Below, piece by piece: positions 27,189 through 36,592 of a stretch of 64,000 nucleotides of DNA (its first letter is position 1; each line of letters opens with the position of its first letter). Source of the stretch: Hyphomicrobiales bacterium (GTDB lineage: Bacteria > Pseudomonadota > Alphaproteobacteria > Rhizobiales > Rhizobiaceae); NCBI GenBank assembly GCA_900469965.1, contig UBZP01000017.1, positions 124,001-188,000 of the forward strand, written 5' to 3'. Below the pieces are notes generated by a model. That model saw only the letters and a list, made by a program, of their open reading frames with translations, did not search any database and was not told the origin of the DNA. The position numbers were made by a program, and so were the translations under genes.

Positions 27189-28091
27189 ATGATGGACAGC
27201 GAACTACCAGGGACGTTGAGTGTCGATAACTTCGAGATGCGCTTCGCCGACATCGCGAGTATCGAGCTTTCCCAGTTGCAGGCCCTGTCGATCTCGGTGG
27301 AATGGCCTCACCGGGCGGCGGACTGGCAGTATCTCCTCGACATCGGCAAGGGCTATGTCGCGCGCGACGAGATCGGCCGCATCGGGGCGTCCGCCATGTG
27401 GTTCCCGCATGGCGAGGGTTTCGCCACCTTCGGGATGCTGATCACCTTGCCGAGGCTGCAGGCCAACGGCACGGCGAAGTGGCTGATGAACCGGATCATG
27501 GCCGATTGCGGTCATGATTGCATCCGCCTCAATTCGACCCGCGAGGCCCGGCGGCTCTATGCGTCTCTGGGCTTCCTGCCGAAGGGGAAGGTCTATCAAT
27601 GTCAAGGCACGGTGATGGCCGCCATGGAGCTTCCGCCGCTGGGCAAGGACCTCGTCCTGAGGCGGTTGGACCGTGCCGATCTGGATGCCGTCGTCGCCCT
27701 CGATGCACCGGCCTTCGGCGCGGCGCGGCGCCTGCATCTGGCGCGTCTGTTCGACAGTTCGATATGCTACGGTCTTTACCAGGGCCAGCAGCTGCGGGCC
27801 TTTTCGATGCTTCGCCGCTTCGGGCGGGGCCATGTCGTCGGGCCGGTGGTCGCCGCTCGCGACGAGGACGCCATCCGGGTCACCCAGCCGCATGTCGCCG
27901 CGCATGTCGGCCGTTTCCTGCGCATCGACACGCACTTCGAAACCGGCGCGTTTGCCGCCTTCGTGCAGCAATGCGGTCTTGGCGTCTACAACACGGTCAG
28001 GACGATGGTGACCCGGGAGGATGCCAGCTACGGTACCGGCCAGGACGGGGAAGCGGTCGTCTATGCGCTCGCGTCGCAGTCTTTGGGTTAG
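27189..28091 (+). CDS. GNAT family N-acetyltransferase (paralogue of 17096-17935 product)
   Basis: 300 aa. R-L-Q-A-N-G-T-A (residues 89-96) fits the Q-x-x-G-x-A acetyl-CoA loop; ARRLYASLGF follows. The WPHRAADWQYLL start and HVVGPVVAARDEDA tail align with the GNAT protein 9 kb to the left, so the two are duplicates that diverged. Two overlapping ATGs exist at 27189 and 27192 with only a weak GGGTGG upstream; GGAGGAGG is 19 bases further away. It is divergent from the deacylase gene and may act on a related amine. Confidence 0.85.
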   Translation: MMDSELPGTLSVDNFEMRFADIASIELSQLQALSISVEWPHRAADWQYLLDIGKGYVARDEIGRIGASAMWFPHGEGFATFGMLITLPRLQANGTAKWLMNRIMADCGHDCIRLNSTREARRLYASLGFLPKGKVYQCQGTVMAAMELPPLGKDLVLRRLDRADLDAVVALDAPAFGAARRLHLARLFDSSICYGLYQGQQLRAFSMLRRFGRGHVVGPVVAARDEDAIRVTQPHVAAHVGRFLRIDTHFETGAFAAFVQQCGLGVYNTVRTMVTREDASYGTGQDGEAVVYALASQSLG

Positions 28092-28312
28092 ATGCTGTTG
28101 CCGGCTGATCGAGGCGTAAGCACCAGGCCGGGCATCAGCCAGCCTTCTCGCGGTGGCGACCGGGTGCCGCCCCATCTGCGCCGCCGCCAACCTGAGGTCG
28201 TCCACGAAACCCCCTATGCGGCCGTTGGACGCGCGGCTAAGACGGCGGCGACGAATAGAAGTGCAAAGCGCGATGCGCCCCGCAAGGAACATCGCGCGAT
28301 GATTGGAAGAAC

Positions 28313-29215
28313 GTGTCCGCCCATATCGAACGTCCCCGCCTCGGAATCGCCCTGCGCATTCTCTCCGGTCTGCTCTTTGCCACCATGGCGGTCTGCGTCA
28401 AGGCCGTGTCCGACACCGTTCCGGTGGGCGAAATCGTCTTCTTCCGCTCCGCCTTCGCCTTGTTCCCGCTCGTCGTCTTTCTCTGGTTGAGGGCGGAGTT
28501 CCCGCAAGGGCTGACGACGCGCCGGCCGCTCGGCCATCTCCTGCGGTCCAGCCTCGGCGCGGCAGCCATGTTTGCGTCGTTCGCCTCGATTGCACGGCTG
28601 CCGCTCGCCGAGGCGACGCTGCTCAGCTACCTGTCGCCGACCTTCACCAGCCTGGCCGGGGTATTACTCCTCTCCGAACGGGTGACGGTCTGGCGGATTG
28701 GCGGCGTGGCGCTCGGGCTGATCGGCGTGATCGTGCTGGTCTGGCCGGAAATCGGCCAGGGGGCGGTCGACGACGAACGGCTTTGGGGCTATGCCTTCGG
28801 CCTGCTGATGGGGCTGCTCACCGCCTGCGCCCTCATCATGGTCCGCAGCCTCAGCCACACCGAGAGCCCCGGCGCGATCGCCTTCTATTTCGTCATCGCC
28901 TCGATGATCGGCGGTGTGCTCACGCTGCCGATGGGCTGGGTGGCGCCGGACCTGCGCGGCCTGATGTATCTCATGCTGGCAGGCCTCTTCGGCGGCTTCG
29001 CCCATATCGCCATGACACTCGCCTTCCGCCATGCGGAGGCATCGCTGCTGGCGCCGTTCGAATATCTGGCAATCCTGTGGCCGGTTCTGGCCGACATCTT
29101 CCTCTTCGACATGCCCCTGTCCTCCGCTTTCGTCGCGGCGCTGCCGCTCGTCCTCGCCGGGGCGGCGCTGGCGGCTGCAGAAGGGCGGCAGCGAAAACGT
29201 TCCGGAGCCGGTTGA
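28313..29215 (+). CDS. DMT/EamA family transporter
   Basis: 300 aa with ten predicted membrane helices in two EamA repeats; GEIVFFRSAFALFPL and LLSYLSPTFTSLAGVLLLSE are typical of repeat 1. The start is GTG at 28313 with GGAAGA just upstream (short spacing). Members export small metabolites or amino acids. The neighbours give no direct substrate hint. Confidence 0.85.
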   Translation: MSAHIERPRLGIALRILSGLLFATMAVCVKAVSDTVPVGEIVFFRSAFALFPLVVFLWLRAEFPQGLTTRRPLGHLLRSSLGAAAMFASFASIARLPLAEATLLSYLSPTFTSLAGVLLLSERVTVWRIGGVALGLIGVIVLVWPEIGQGAVDDERLWGYAFGLLMGLLTACALIMVRSLSHTESPGAIAFYFVIASMIGGVLTLPMGWVAPDLRGLMYLMLAGLFGGFAHIAMTLAFRHAEASLLAPFEYLAILWPVLADIFLFDMPLSSAFVAALPLVLAGAALAAAEGRQRKRSGAG

Positions 29216-29293
29216 GGCTGGAACGATTTGCCACAGCACGTGCGGCCGGCCGGGGCTTCCCTGCTCAAGGGTTCCATGCTCAAAACACGTCTG

Positions 29294-29313
29294 GATTTGT
29301 CCGACATCAAATC
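29294..29313. promoter_or_regulatory. Crp/Fnr-family (FNR/DNR/NnrR-like) binding site
   Basis: A perfect 20 bp inverted repeat GATTTG-N8-CAAATC, with the core TTG-N8-CAA at 29297-29310 reading TTGTC-CGAC-ATCAA. The FNR consensus is TTGAT-N4-ATCAA, so the right half is perfect and the left matches three of five. It is centred about 72 bp upstream of the GTG of the small protein gene that opens the metal/NnrS block. Confidence 0.65.
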
Positions 29314-29375
29314 GCCGGTTGCCGGTCGTGCTATCAGAGCGATGTCGGAGAAACGCCAAGTAGGGACGTGACCTC

Positions 29376-29747
29376 GTGAGCGCTTTTGTCAGGATCCTGT
29401 GCGCGATCGCGCTGCTGTTCGTGGGCCTTGCCCACCAGCCGCCGGCCGCCGCCATGGTCGGCGACCAGCACCTCGACCTTGCTGCCTATGTCCTTCCGGA
29501 CGGCACGCTTGCGGATCTCTGCCTCTCCGGCGACGGCAGCCATGACGACGAGCCGATGCCCGCGGAGCTCTGCGACGCGTGCCTGATCGCATCGGCCATC
29601 CTTCTGCCCGCGCCGGCGGACGTCTCGGGTCAGCCGCTCGCAATCGTCCTGGCGGTTCTCGCGCCGCCGCAGGTCGAGATCTCCCATCGCCGGGTCTTCC
29701 CGCCGAATGCCGCGCCTCGGGCGCCGCCCCTCCTGTCCTTGGCCTGA
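29376..29747 (+). CDS. Small exported protein, DUF2946-like
   Basis: 123 aa, GTG start. An N-terminal signal helix (MSAFVRILCAIALLFVGLA) is followed by a Cys-rich middle: Cys in ADLCLSGDG, then LCDACLIASAILLPAP, and a Pro-rich tail. Size, layout and the C-x-x-C next to the LLPAP motif resemble DUF2946 proteins that sit beside TonB-dependent copper/iron receptors. It could bind a metal in the periplasm; function is unproven. First gene of the block downstream of the FNR-type site. Confidence 0.6.
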   Translation: MSAFVRILCAIALLFVGLAHQPPAAAMVGDQHLDLAAYVLPDGTLADLCLSGDGSHDDEPMPAELCDACLIASAILLPAPADVSGQPLAIVLAVLAPPQVEISHRRVFPPNAAPRAPPLLSLA

Positions 29748-29961
29748 ACGCGCTCCTGACCGCCGATTGCCTGCGGTCGAGCGTGTTCGGTGATCGCCGC
29801 GCTTTGCCTTGCACCGGCCGGAGCACGTAATTGTGCCGCCGAAGCGGAGTGAAAGCGGGCGCGTTCGCACACGGGTTCCAGTGCTTTCGCGCAAGCGACG
29901 TCGTCGACGCGGTCGCGATGGCACCCGAATTCCCGATCCATTCTCCTGACAGGACAGACCC

Positions 29962-31065
29962 ATGAACAAGTTCCTCATCGCCACCGCCATCGCCCTCATC
30001 GGGCTCGTCAACCCGGCCTTGGCCGACATCACGCTGACCGACGCCAAGGGGCGCACGGTCAGCCTGCCGAAGCCGGCCGAAAGGGTCGTGCTGGGCTTCT
30101 ACTACGAGGATTATCTGGCCGTGGCGGGGCCCGGCGCCATCGACAAGGTCGTGGCGCTGTCCCTCTCCACCTGGAAGGACTGGCGGCCCAACCAGTTTGC
30201 AGCCTATGAAAAGGCGCTTCCCGGCCTTGCTGCCATCCCGGACGTCGGCAATACCGAAGACAACACCTTCTCGATCGAGAAGGTCATCGCGGCCAAGCCC
30301 GATCTCCTGATCCTTGCGGCATGGTCCTACGACGCCCTCGGCGAGAGCATCAAGCAGATCGAGGCTGCCGGCATCCCGGTCGTCACGCTGGACTACAATG
30401 CACAGACCGTGGAGAAGCACGTCGCCTCCACGATCGCGCTCGGCAAGGCGATGGGCGCCGAAGACCGGGCCGAGAAACTCGCCGCCGGCTACCAGCGGGC
30501 GATGGCCGATATCGAACGGCGTATCGAGCAAGCCGGCCCGACCCAAAAGAAGGTCTATGTCGAACTGGCGCAGAAGGGACCGGCCGAGACCGGCAACTCC
30601 TATGGCGACAGCATGTGGGGCGCGCTGGTCGACAGGCTCGGCGGCCACAACATCGCCAAGGGACAGGTCGGCAACTGGGGGCCGCTCAATCCGGAGTATG
30701 TCCTGGCCCAGAGGCCGGACCTGATCTTTCTCGCCGGCTCCGAATGGGTCAACAAGCCGCAGTCGGTGCAGGTCGGCTTCGGCGCCGATCCGGCGGTGAC
30801 CGAGGAGCGAATCGCCGCCTACCTGACGCGTCCCGGCTGGTCGGATCTTCCCGCCGTCCAGAACGGCGGCGTCCATGCCATCTACCACGGCGGCGCCCGC
30901 ACCATCTCCGACTATGTCTACGCCCAGTACATCGCCAAGCAGCTCTACCCGGATGCCTTCAAGGACGTCGATCCGGCGAAAAACCTCGAAGACTTCTATC
31001 GCGCCTGGCTGCCGATCGAGGCGAAGGGCGTGTTCGTCGTCCCCTACAAGGGCGTGGGCCAATGA
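29962..31065 (+). CDS. ABC transporter substrate-binding protein, iron-siderophore/cobalamin family
   Basis: 367 aa. Signal peptide MNKFLIATAIALIGLVNPALA, then a FecB/BtuF-like fold: TLTDAKGRTVSLPKPAERVV at the start of the mature protein and DLLILAAW.YD. near residue 120. It should deliver a ferric-chelate or similar compound to the permease encoded next (ATGA overlap at 31062-31065). No substrate-specific residue is obvious. The long gap before it (29748-29961) holds nothing I recognise. Confidence 0.9.
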   Translation: MNKFLIATAIALIGLVNPALADITLTDAKGRTVSLPKPAERVVLGFYYEDYLAVAGPGAIDKVVALSLSTWKDWRPNQFAAYEKALPGLAAIPDVGNTEDNTFSIEKVIAAKPDLLILAAWSYDALGESIKQIEAAGIPVVTLDYNAQTVEKHVASTIALGKAMGAEDRAEKLAAGYQRAMADIERRIEQAGPTQKKVYVELAQKGPAETGNSYGDSMWGALVDRLGGHNIAKGQVGNWGPLNPEYVLAQRPDLIFLAGSEWVNKPQSVQVGFGADPAVTEERIAAYLTRPGWSDLPAVQNGGVHAIYHGGARTISDYVYAQYIAKQLYPDAFKDVDPAKNLEDFYRAWLPIEAKGVFVVPYKGVGQ

Positions 31066-32123
31066 GCCCTTCTGCCTCGGATCACCTTGGAAGGATGCGC
31101 GGCGAATACCGCCGCGCATCCCTCAGGAAGACGGCCGGGCTGGTGGCCGCTGCCGGACTGCTTGCCGTCCTGATGCTGCTGGACCTGACGACCGGTCCGT
31201 CGGGGCTGCCATTGACGGATGTCTGGACCGGTCTTGCGGCCGGCCCGGCCGGCGACGACCGCATGGTGGCGACCATCCTGTGGCAGTTGCGCATGCCGCA
31301 GACGGTCATGGGCATGCTGGTCGGCGCCTGCCTCGGGCTTGCCGGATTGCAGATGCAGACCATTCTCGACAATCCGCTCGCAAGCCCCTTCACCCTCGGC
31401 TTCTCGGCCGCGGCCGGCTTCGGGGCAGCGCTGGCGATCATGTTCGGCGGTCTTCTGCCGGTGCCCGGCTTCCTCGTCGTCCCGGCCGCCGCCTTCGCCA
31501 TGACGCTCGTCGCCTCGGCGCTGGTCTATCTGCTTGCGACGCTCCGTGGTGCCTCTCCGGAAATTCTCGTCCTCGGCGGCATCACCGTGTCCTTCTTCTT
31601 CCAGTCGCTGCAGTCGCTGATGCAGTTCCTCGCCTCGCCGGAGGTCCTGCAGCAGATCGTCTTCTGGCTGTTCGGCAGCCTCCTGAAGGCGACATGGACC
31701 AGCGTGCAGGTGACGGCGGCCCTTCTGCTGCTGTGCCTGCCCTTCGTGTTGCACAACGCCTGGGCGCTGACGGTGCTGAAACTCGGCGACGCCAATGCCC
31801 GCAGCCTCGGCCTGACGGTCGACCGCGTCCGCCGCCAGACCTTCCTGCTGGTGGCGCTTCTGACGGCCGCTGCCGTGTCCTTCGTCGGCACGATCGGTTT
31901 CGTCGGCCTGATTGCCCCGCATGCCTGCCGCATGATCGTCGGCGAGGACCATCGCTTCGCCCTCCCGCTCTCGGCGGTCATGGGCGCGATCATCCTGGTG
32001 GGCGCCTCCGTCGTCGGCAAGATCATCTCTCCTGCCGCCGCCATTCCCGTCGGCATCGTCACGGCCATCGCCGGGATCCCGATGCTCTTTGCGGTCATCA
32101 TTCACAAAGGAAGCCGTCCATGA
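31062..32123 (+). CDS. FecCD family ABC transporter permease
   Basis: 353 aa, around ten hydrophobic segments. NPLASPFTLGFSAAAGFGA and FVGTIGFVGLIAPHACR are FecCD/BtuC hallmarks. The start overlaps the binding-protein stop by ATGA, and its own stop overlaps the ATPase start, so the three parts are tightly coupled. It forms the inner-membrane channel of an iron-chelate type importer, probably as a homodimer since no second permease gene is present. Confidence 0.93.
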   Translation: MSPSASDHLGRMRGEYRRASLRKTAGLVAAAGLLAVLMLLDLTTGPSGLPLTDVWTGLAAGPAGDDRMVATILWQLRMPQTVMGMLVGACLGLAGLQMQTILDNPLASPFTLGFSAAAGFGAALAIMFGGLLPVPGFLVVPAAAFAMTLVASALVYLLATLRGASPEILVLGGITVSFFFQSLQSLMQFLASPEVLQQIVFWLFGSLLKATWTSVQVTAALLLLCLPFVLHNAWALTVLKLGDANARSLGLTVDRVRRQTFLLVALLTAAAVSFVGTIGFVGLIAPHACRMIVGEDHRFALPLSAVMGAIILVGASVVGKIISPAAAIPVGIVTAIAGIPMLFAVIIHKGSRP

Positions 32124-32875
32124 ACGACGCTCTCATCCTTGACGACGTTTCTATCCGCCTCGGCCGCCAGGTCATCCTCGAAGGGATCAATGCGCGGCTC
32201 GCCGCCGGTCAGATCGTCGGCCTCGTCGGCCCCAACGGCACGGGCAAATCGAGCCTGCTCGGCGCGATCACCGGCATGATCCCCTTCAAGGGCGAGATCA
32301 CCTTCGCCGGCCGGGGCATCGATCTGCGCGGGGTGGGCTACATGCCCCAGCATGCCGCGGTGCGGGCGCAACTGAGCGTCCTTGAGGTCGTGCTTCTCGG
32401 GCGGCACGAAGGCCTCGGTTGGCGGATGGACCCCGGACTGCTCGCTGCGGCCACCGACATCCTGGCCGACTTCGGCATCGCCGAGCTTGCGCCGCGGCCG
32501 ATCCACACGCTGTCGGGCGGCCAGCAGCAGCTGGTGCTGCTGGCGCAGCGCATGCTGCGGGAGCCGCGGCTCCTGCTGCTGGACGAAGCGACCAGCGCCC
32601 TCGACCTCGCGCATCAGATGAAGGTCTTCGATCTCCTGAAGGCCTATGTCCGGCGCACCGGCGCGCTCGTCATGATCGCGATCCACGACCTGAACCTCGC
32701 CGCCCGCCATGCGAACAGCGTGCTCATGCTCAGGCGCGGCGGGCTTGCCGGCTCCGGGCGCTTCGGCGATGTCGTCACCCCTTCGGCGCTGCGATCGGTC
32801 TATGGCGTGGAAGCGGAGTTCGTCACCGGCCCGACCTCGGGCACGGTGGTGCTGCCCGTCTGCGCGGTCGCCTGA
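32120..32875 (+). CDS. ABC transporter ATPase, iron-siderophore type
   Basis: 251 aa. Walker A GPNGTGKSS (37-45), signature LSGGQQQLVLLAQ, Walker B LLLLDEATSALD and the switch His in AIHDLNLAARH are complete. It couples ATP hydrolysis to transport by the FecCD permease. ATGA overlap at 32120-32123, with AAAGGAAG just upstream. Confidence 0.93.
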   Translation: MNDALILDDVSIRLGRQVILEGINARLAAGQIVGLVGPNGTGKSSLLGAITGMIPFKGEITFAGRGIDLRGVGYMPQHAAVRAQLSVLEVVLLGRHEGLGWRMDPGLLAAATDILADFGIAELAPRPIHTLSGGQQQLVLLAQRMLREPRLLLLDEATSALDLAHQMKVFDLLKAYVRRTGALVMIAIHDLNLAARHANSVLMLRRGGLAGSGRFGDVVTPSALRSVYGVEAEFVTGPTSGTVVLPVCAVA

Positions 32876-33132
32876 GGCCCTGCTGCGGGACGAAGGGTGG
32901 ACTGAGACCGGAATCGCGGCGCTGTTTGCCCTGGCGCAAAGAACGGCCTTCCCGCGTCCACTACCGGCGAAGCATGAAACGCGAACCGGTCTACATTGCC
33001 AGACTGACACGGCCCCGCTGCTTCCTGCGCAAACGCTGTCGGAAGCCGCAAGGCCGGGAGTGTGAGGCATAGGTTCTCAGCTTTCCCGCTTCCCTGCGGC
33101 TTGCATCAAGTTTGTGGGGAAAGGAAGCAACG

Positions 33133-35418
33133 ATGTTTCGAACAATGTGCCGCGCATCCCGGGGCGGGCGGCATCAGTCCGGATGGATGAACTGCAGAGC
33201 CGGCCTGTCACGGGTCGCCATTCTTCTCTTGTCGTCGACGACGCTCTGCGGCACGGAGGCCCTCGCGCAGTCGGCCGGGCCCGGCGCGCCGACGGTGCTC
33301 GATCCGATCGTCATCCAATCCGGCTGGGACAATTCGATCGACTACATTCGTGAACGGCTGGCCGTCCTTCCCGGCGGCGTGGCCCTCGTGGAGGCGGATC
33401 TCTACGACAACACGGTCGCACCGACGGTTTCCGACGCGCTCGCGGGCGTTCCCGGCGTCGTCGTGCAGAACTTCTTCGGGGCGAACGACCAGCCGCGCAT
33501 CCAGATCCGCGGGTCCGGCCTGCAGCAGAACCCGGTCGAGCGCGGCATCCTGATGCTGCGCGACGGCCTGCCGATCAATCGCGCCGACGGGTCCTACATC
33601 GTCGGCTTCGCCAACCCGAACCAGGCGCAGGCGATCGAGGTCTACCGCGGCTATCTCGCAAACCGGCTGGGCGCCACCGTCCTCGGCGGTGCGCTCAACT
33701 TCATGTCGCCGACGGCATCGACCGCGCCGGGAACGCAACTCGTCGTGGGCGGCGGCAGCTTCGGCCAGGCCGGCGCATCCGGAAGAACCGGTTTCGACGG
33801 CGAGCGCCTCGATGCGTCGATCTATTTCGACGTGACCCGGCGCGATGGTTTCCGTGACTACAACAGCTCCGAACGCGTCGATATCGGCGGCAACATCGAG
33901 GCCGAGCTGTCGGACATCACAACGACGCGGCTCTTCTTCGGCTACACGGATCTCGGATTCGACGTTCCCGGCCCGATCAACAAGGCCGCGCTGGAATCCG
34001 ACCCGAAGCAGATTTCCAAGGGCCCGATCGTGACGCCGACGGGTGTCATCAACCCCGGACCGAACGTCGTTCGTGACCGGCCGCGCCGGGACGCAAGCCA
34101 GTACCTGATCGGCTCCCGCACGACGTTCGATCTCGGCGATCACCTGATCGACGTCGGCCTGGGCTATACCTATACCGACGACACCTTCCGCTTCCCGATT
34201 TCGGCGGGCATCCGCGACACCACGGGCGGCGACTTCACCGGTCTGCTGCGCTATGCCTATGCGCCGGACGACGCCAGGCTGTTGCCGTTGTTCGAAACGA
34301 CGGCGCAGTACACGATCGGCTCGGCGGATCGCAGCTACTACCAGAACGAGGCCGGCCGGCAGGGCGCCCAGTTCGGCGAAAACGAACTCGATGCCTCGAC
34401 GCTTTCGCTCCACTCGGGCTTCAACATCCCGCTCGGGGCGGCATGGACCGTGTCCCCGGGGCTGTCCTATGCGCACGCGACCCGCAAGAACACCGATACC
34501 TTCGGCGCGCCCACCCGTCCGACGATCGCGTTCAATCCGGCCAATCCGGGCATGCCGCTGCCGAACGGCGCCGTGCCGACGGTGAGCACCGACTACGACC
34601 GCAGCTATCATGCCTGGACCCCGAGCCTTGCGGTGAGCGTCGAGCCCGTCCCCCAACAGTTTCTGTTTGCCGCGGTCAGCCGCAGCTTCGAGCCGCCCAC
34701 GCATGACGACCTGCTGGCGACGATCAACGGCACGCCGAACAGCAGCCCCGGTCGCCCCGCGCCCGGCGACCCGTCATTGCCGGCAGCGGTCTTTTCGACA
34801 CCGGATCTCGAAGCCCAGACCGCAACGACGCTGGAGTTCGGCTGGCGTGGCAGCGTCGGCGAATTCGGCTGGGATGCGACGACCTACTATTCCTGGATCG
34901 ACAACGAACTGCTGAGCCTTCGCGATGCCACCGGCGCTCCGCTCGGGGCGGTGAATGCGGACGAGACGACGCATTTCGGCGTCGAACTCGGCCTCACGGC
35001 CGAACTGGGATACGGCGTCACCGGACGGCTCGCCTACACCTACCAGGACTTCCGCTTCGACGACGACCCGCTTCGCGGCGACAACCGCCTGGCCGGCGCG
35101 CCTCGCCATGTGATCAATGCGGCTGCGACCTATCAGGCGACCGACGCCTGGTCGGTGGCGGCAAACATCAACTGGGTGCCGGACAAGACGCCTGTCGACA
35201 ACATGAACACGCTCTGGGCCGATCCCTATGTCGTCGTCGATCTGGGAACCGAATACCGGATCAACGAGCGGGTGTCCGTCTTCGGCCAGATCACGAACGT
35301 GTTCGACGAGAAATACGCCTCGTCGACCCTGATCGTCGACCAGGCGACCCCCGACCAGGCAGCCTTCCTCCCCGGCGACGGACGCGGGTTCTATGCGGGC
35401 CTGAAGACCAGCTTCTGA
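33133..35418 (+). CDS. TonB-dependent outer-membrane receptor
   Basis: 761 aa from the ATG at 33133, preceded by AAGGAAG; a GTG 21 bases upstream is the alternative. After a signal region ending in ALAQ, a TonB-box-like DPIVIQSG precedes a plug (VSDALAGVPGVVVQNFFG, RIQIRGSGLQQNPVERGI, ANRLGATVLGGALNF) and a 22-stranded barrel ending in the aromatic YAGLKTSF. It takes up a large ligand across the outer membrane, here most likely the ferric or copper chelate that the adjacent FecB-type importer carries inward. Substrate unknown. Confidence 0.93.
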   Translation: MFRTMCRASRGGRHQSGWMNCRAGLSRVAILLLSSTTLCGTEALAQSAGPGAPTVLDPIVIQSGWDNSIDYIRERLAVLPGGVALVEADLYDNTVAPTVSDALAGVPGVVVQNFFGANDQPRIQIRGSGLQQNPVERGILMLRDGLPINRADGSYIVGFANPNQAQAIEVYRGYLANRLGATVLGGALNFMSPTASTAPGTQLVVGGGSFGQAGASGRTGFDGERLDASIYFDVTRRDGFRDYNSSERVDIGGNIEAELSDITTTRLFFGYTDLGFDVPGPINKAALESDPKQISKGPIVTPTGVINPGPNVVRDRPRRDASQYLIGSRTTFDLGDHLIDVGLGYTYTDDTFRFPISAGIRDTTGGDFTGLLRYAYAPDDARLLPLFETTAQYTIGSADRSYYQNEAGRQGAQFGENELDASTLSLHSGFNIPLGAAWTVSPGLSYAHATRKNTDTFGAPTRPTIAFNPANPGMPLPNGAVPTVSTDYDRSYHAWTPSLAVSVEPVPQQFLFAAVSRSFEPPTHDDLLATINGTPNSSPGRPAPGDPSLPAAVFSTPDLEAQTATTLEFGWRGSVGEFGWDATTYYSWIDNELLSLRDATGAPLGAVNADETTHFGVELGLTAELGYGVTGRLAYTYQDFRFDDDPLRGDNRLAGAPRHVINAAATYQATDAWSVAANINWVPDKTPVDNMNTLWADPYVVVDLGTEYRINERVSVFGQITNVFDEKYASSTLIVDQATPDQAAFLPGDGRGFYAGLKTSF

Positions 35419-35440
35419 CGACCGTTCCTTCCGTCCGCAT

Positions 35441-35473
35441 GCGGCGGCGTGGCCCCTTGTGCCGCGCCGCCGC
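35441..35473. repeat. Strong GC hairpin downstream of the TonB receptor gene
   Basis: GCGGCGGCG (35441-35449) pairs with CGCCGCCGC (35465-35473), with a further GGC/GCC pairing inside. It lies 22 bp after the receptor stop. The following bases (CTGCTTGCGTTTTCG) contain a broken T-run, so partial termination between the receptor and the second importer is possible. Confidence 0.55.
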
Positions 35474-35557
35474 CCTGCTTGCGTTTTCGCAAAGATATCC
35501 CGAGCCCCAGGCCTTATTCATGAGATGCACGGTCATGTTAAATCAGCAGGTTGCCCT

Positions 35558-36583
35558 ATGAGCCGGAAACATCTCTCGCCGACGTCCTCTCCGCGACCGA
35601 CCGTATCCGGCGTTTCCAGGCGCGCCGTCTGCGCAGGCTTGGCCTCGAGCCTTGCGATGCCGTGGATCGGACGCGCTGCCGCCGCTCCGCTCGCAGCGCT
35701 GGAACTCCATGGGCCGCCGGCAAGCCCGTCGATCACGCTTGCCTATGCGGCCGGTGCCGGACTGCTGCGGAGCGTTGCCGACAAGGTCTCCTTCAAGGTC
35801 TGGCGAACGCCCGATGAAATGCGTGCCGGCCTGACCTCGGGCGGCATGCAGGCTCTCGTCATGCCGGTGACCGCGGCCGCCAACCTGCACAAGCGGGGCC
35901 TGGGCGTCAGGCTCGCCAACGTGATGACGAACGGCCTTCTCTACGTCATCTCGTCCGACGACACGCTCGGGACCATCGCGGATCTGAAAGGGCGCAGGAT
36001 CACAGTGCCGTTTCCGAACGATACCCCGGAGGTGATTTTCGATGCCGTCCTGGCCCACAACGGCCTGACGGAAAACGACGTCACGGTCGAGACGGCGGGA
36101 ACGCCGATCGAGGCAATCCACATGCTGCTCGCGGGCAGGATCGACATTGCCCTGGTGCCGGAACCGGCCGCGACGGCTGCGATCCTCAAGGCGGCGGCAT
36201 CGGGCAGGGCCATCCATCGCGCGATCGATATGCAGGTCGAGTGGGGCAAGGTGACGGGCCTCGGCCCGATCATGCCGCAGGCGGGCCTCGCGTTCACCGA
36301 CGCCTTCCTCCAGCAGCATGCCGACATGGTGGAGCCGATGCTCGCGGCAATCGCAGAGGCGACGGCCGCCGTCACCGCACGTCCTTCGCTGGCTGCCGGC
36401 CACGCGGCCTCGGCGCTGGAACTGCCCTGGCCGGTCATCGAGAAGTCGATCCCCTTCTCCAGTCTCGTCGCCACGCGGGCGACCGATGCGCGGACGGGGC
36501 TCGAAGCCCTGTTCTCGGCGATCGCCGCGGTCAATCCGAAAATCATCGGCGGCGGCATGCCCGACACGTCGCTCTATCTCTGA
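35558..36583 (+). CDS. ABC transporter substrate-binding protein, NMT1/SsuA-like, Tat-exported
   Basis: 341 aa from the ATG at 35558, AGCAGG upstream. SRRAVCAGLASSLAMPWIG is a Tat-like signal. The mature part (LKGRRITVPFPNDTPEVIF, AIHMLLAGRIDIALVPEPAA) has the two-lobe fold of nitrate/sulfonate/thiamine-precursor binding proteins. It is followed by its permease (broken) and ATPase and by two NnrS genes. It could carry a metal chelate, sulfonate or other small anion; not determined. Confidence 0.85.
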   Translation: MSRKHLSPTSSPRPTVSGVSRRAVCAGLASSLAMPWIGRAAAAPLAALELHGPPASPSITLAYAAGAGLLRSVADKVSFKVWRTPDEMRAGLTSGGMQALVMPVTAAANLHKRGLGVRLANVMTNGLLYVISSDDTLGTIADLKGRRITVPFPNDTPEVIFDAVLAHNGLTENDVTVETAGTPIEAIHMLLAGRIDIALVPEPAATAAILKAAASGRAIHRAIDMQVEWGKVTGLGPIMPQAGLAFTDAFLQQHADMVEPMLAAIAEATAAVTARPSLAAGHAASALELPWPVIEKSIPFSSLVATRATDARTGLEALFSAIAAVNPKIIGGGMPDTSLYL

Positions 36584-36592
36584 GGCCTTCCG

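Noticed and set aside
32881-32975. Short protein-like stretch just after the iron-type ABC ATPase gene (frame containing LLRDEGWTETGIAALFALAQ)
   Set aside because: It looks somewhat coding, but has no start codon with a ribosome site and no recognisable family; too weak to annotate.
32876-33132. Cobalamin riboswitch upstream of the TonB receptor
   Set aside because: FecCD and TonB genes suggested one, but I could not find the conserved B12-box elements or the GCCACTG and AAGCCAGGAGACC segments; nothing supported it.
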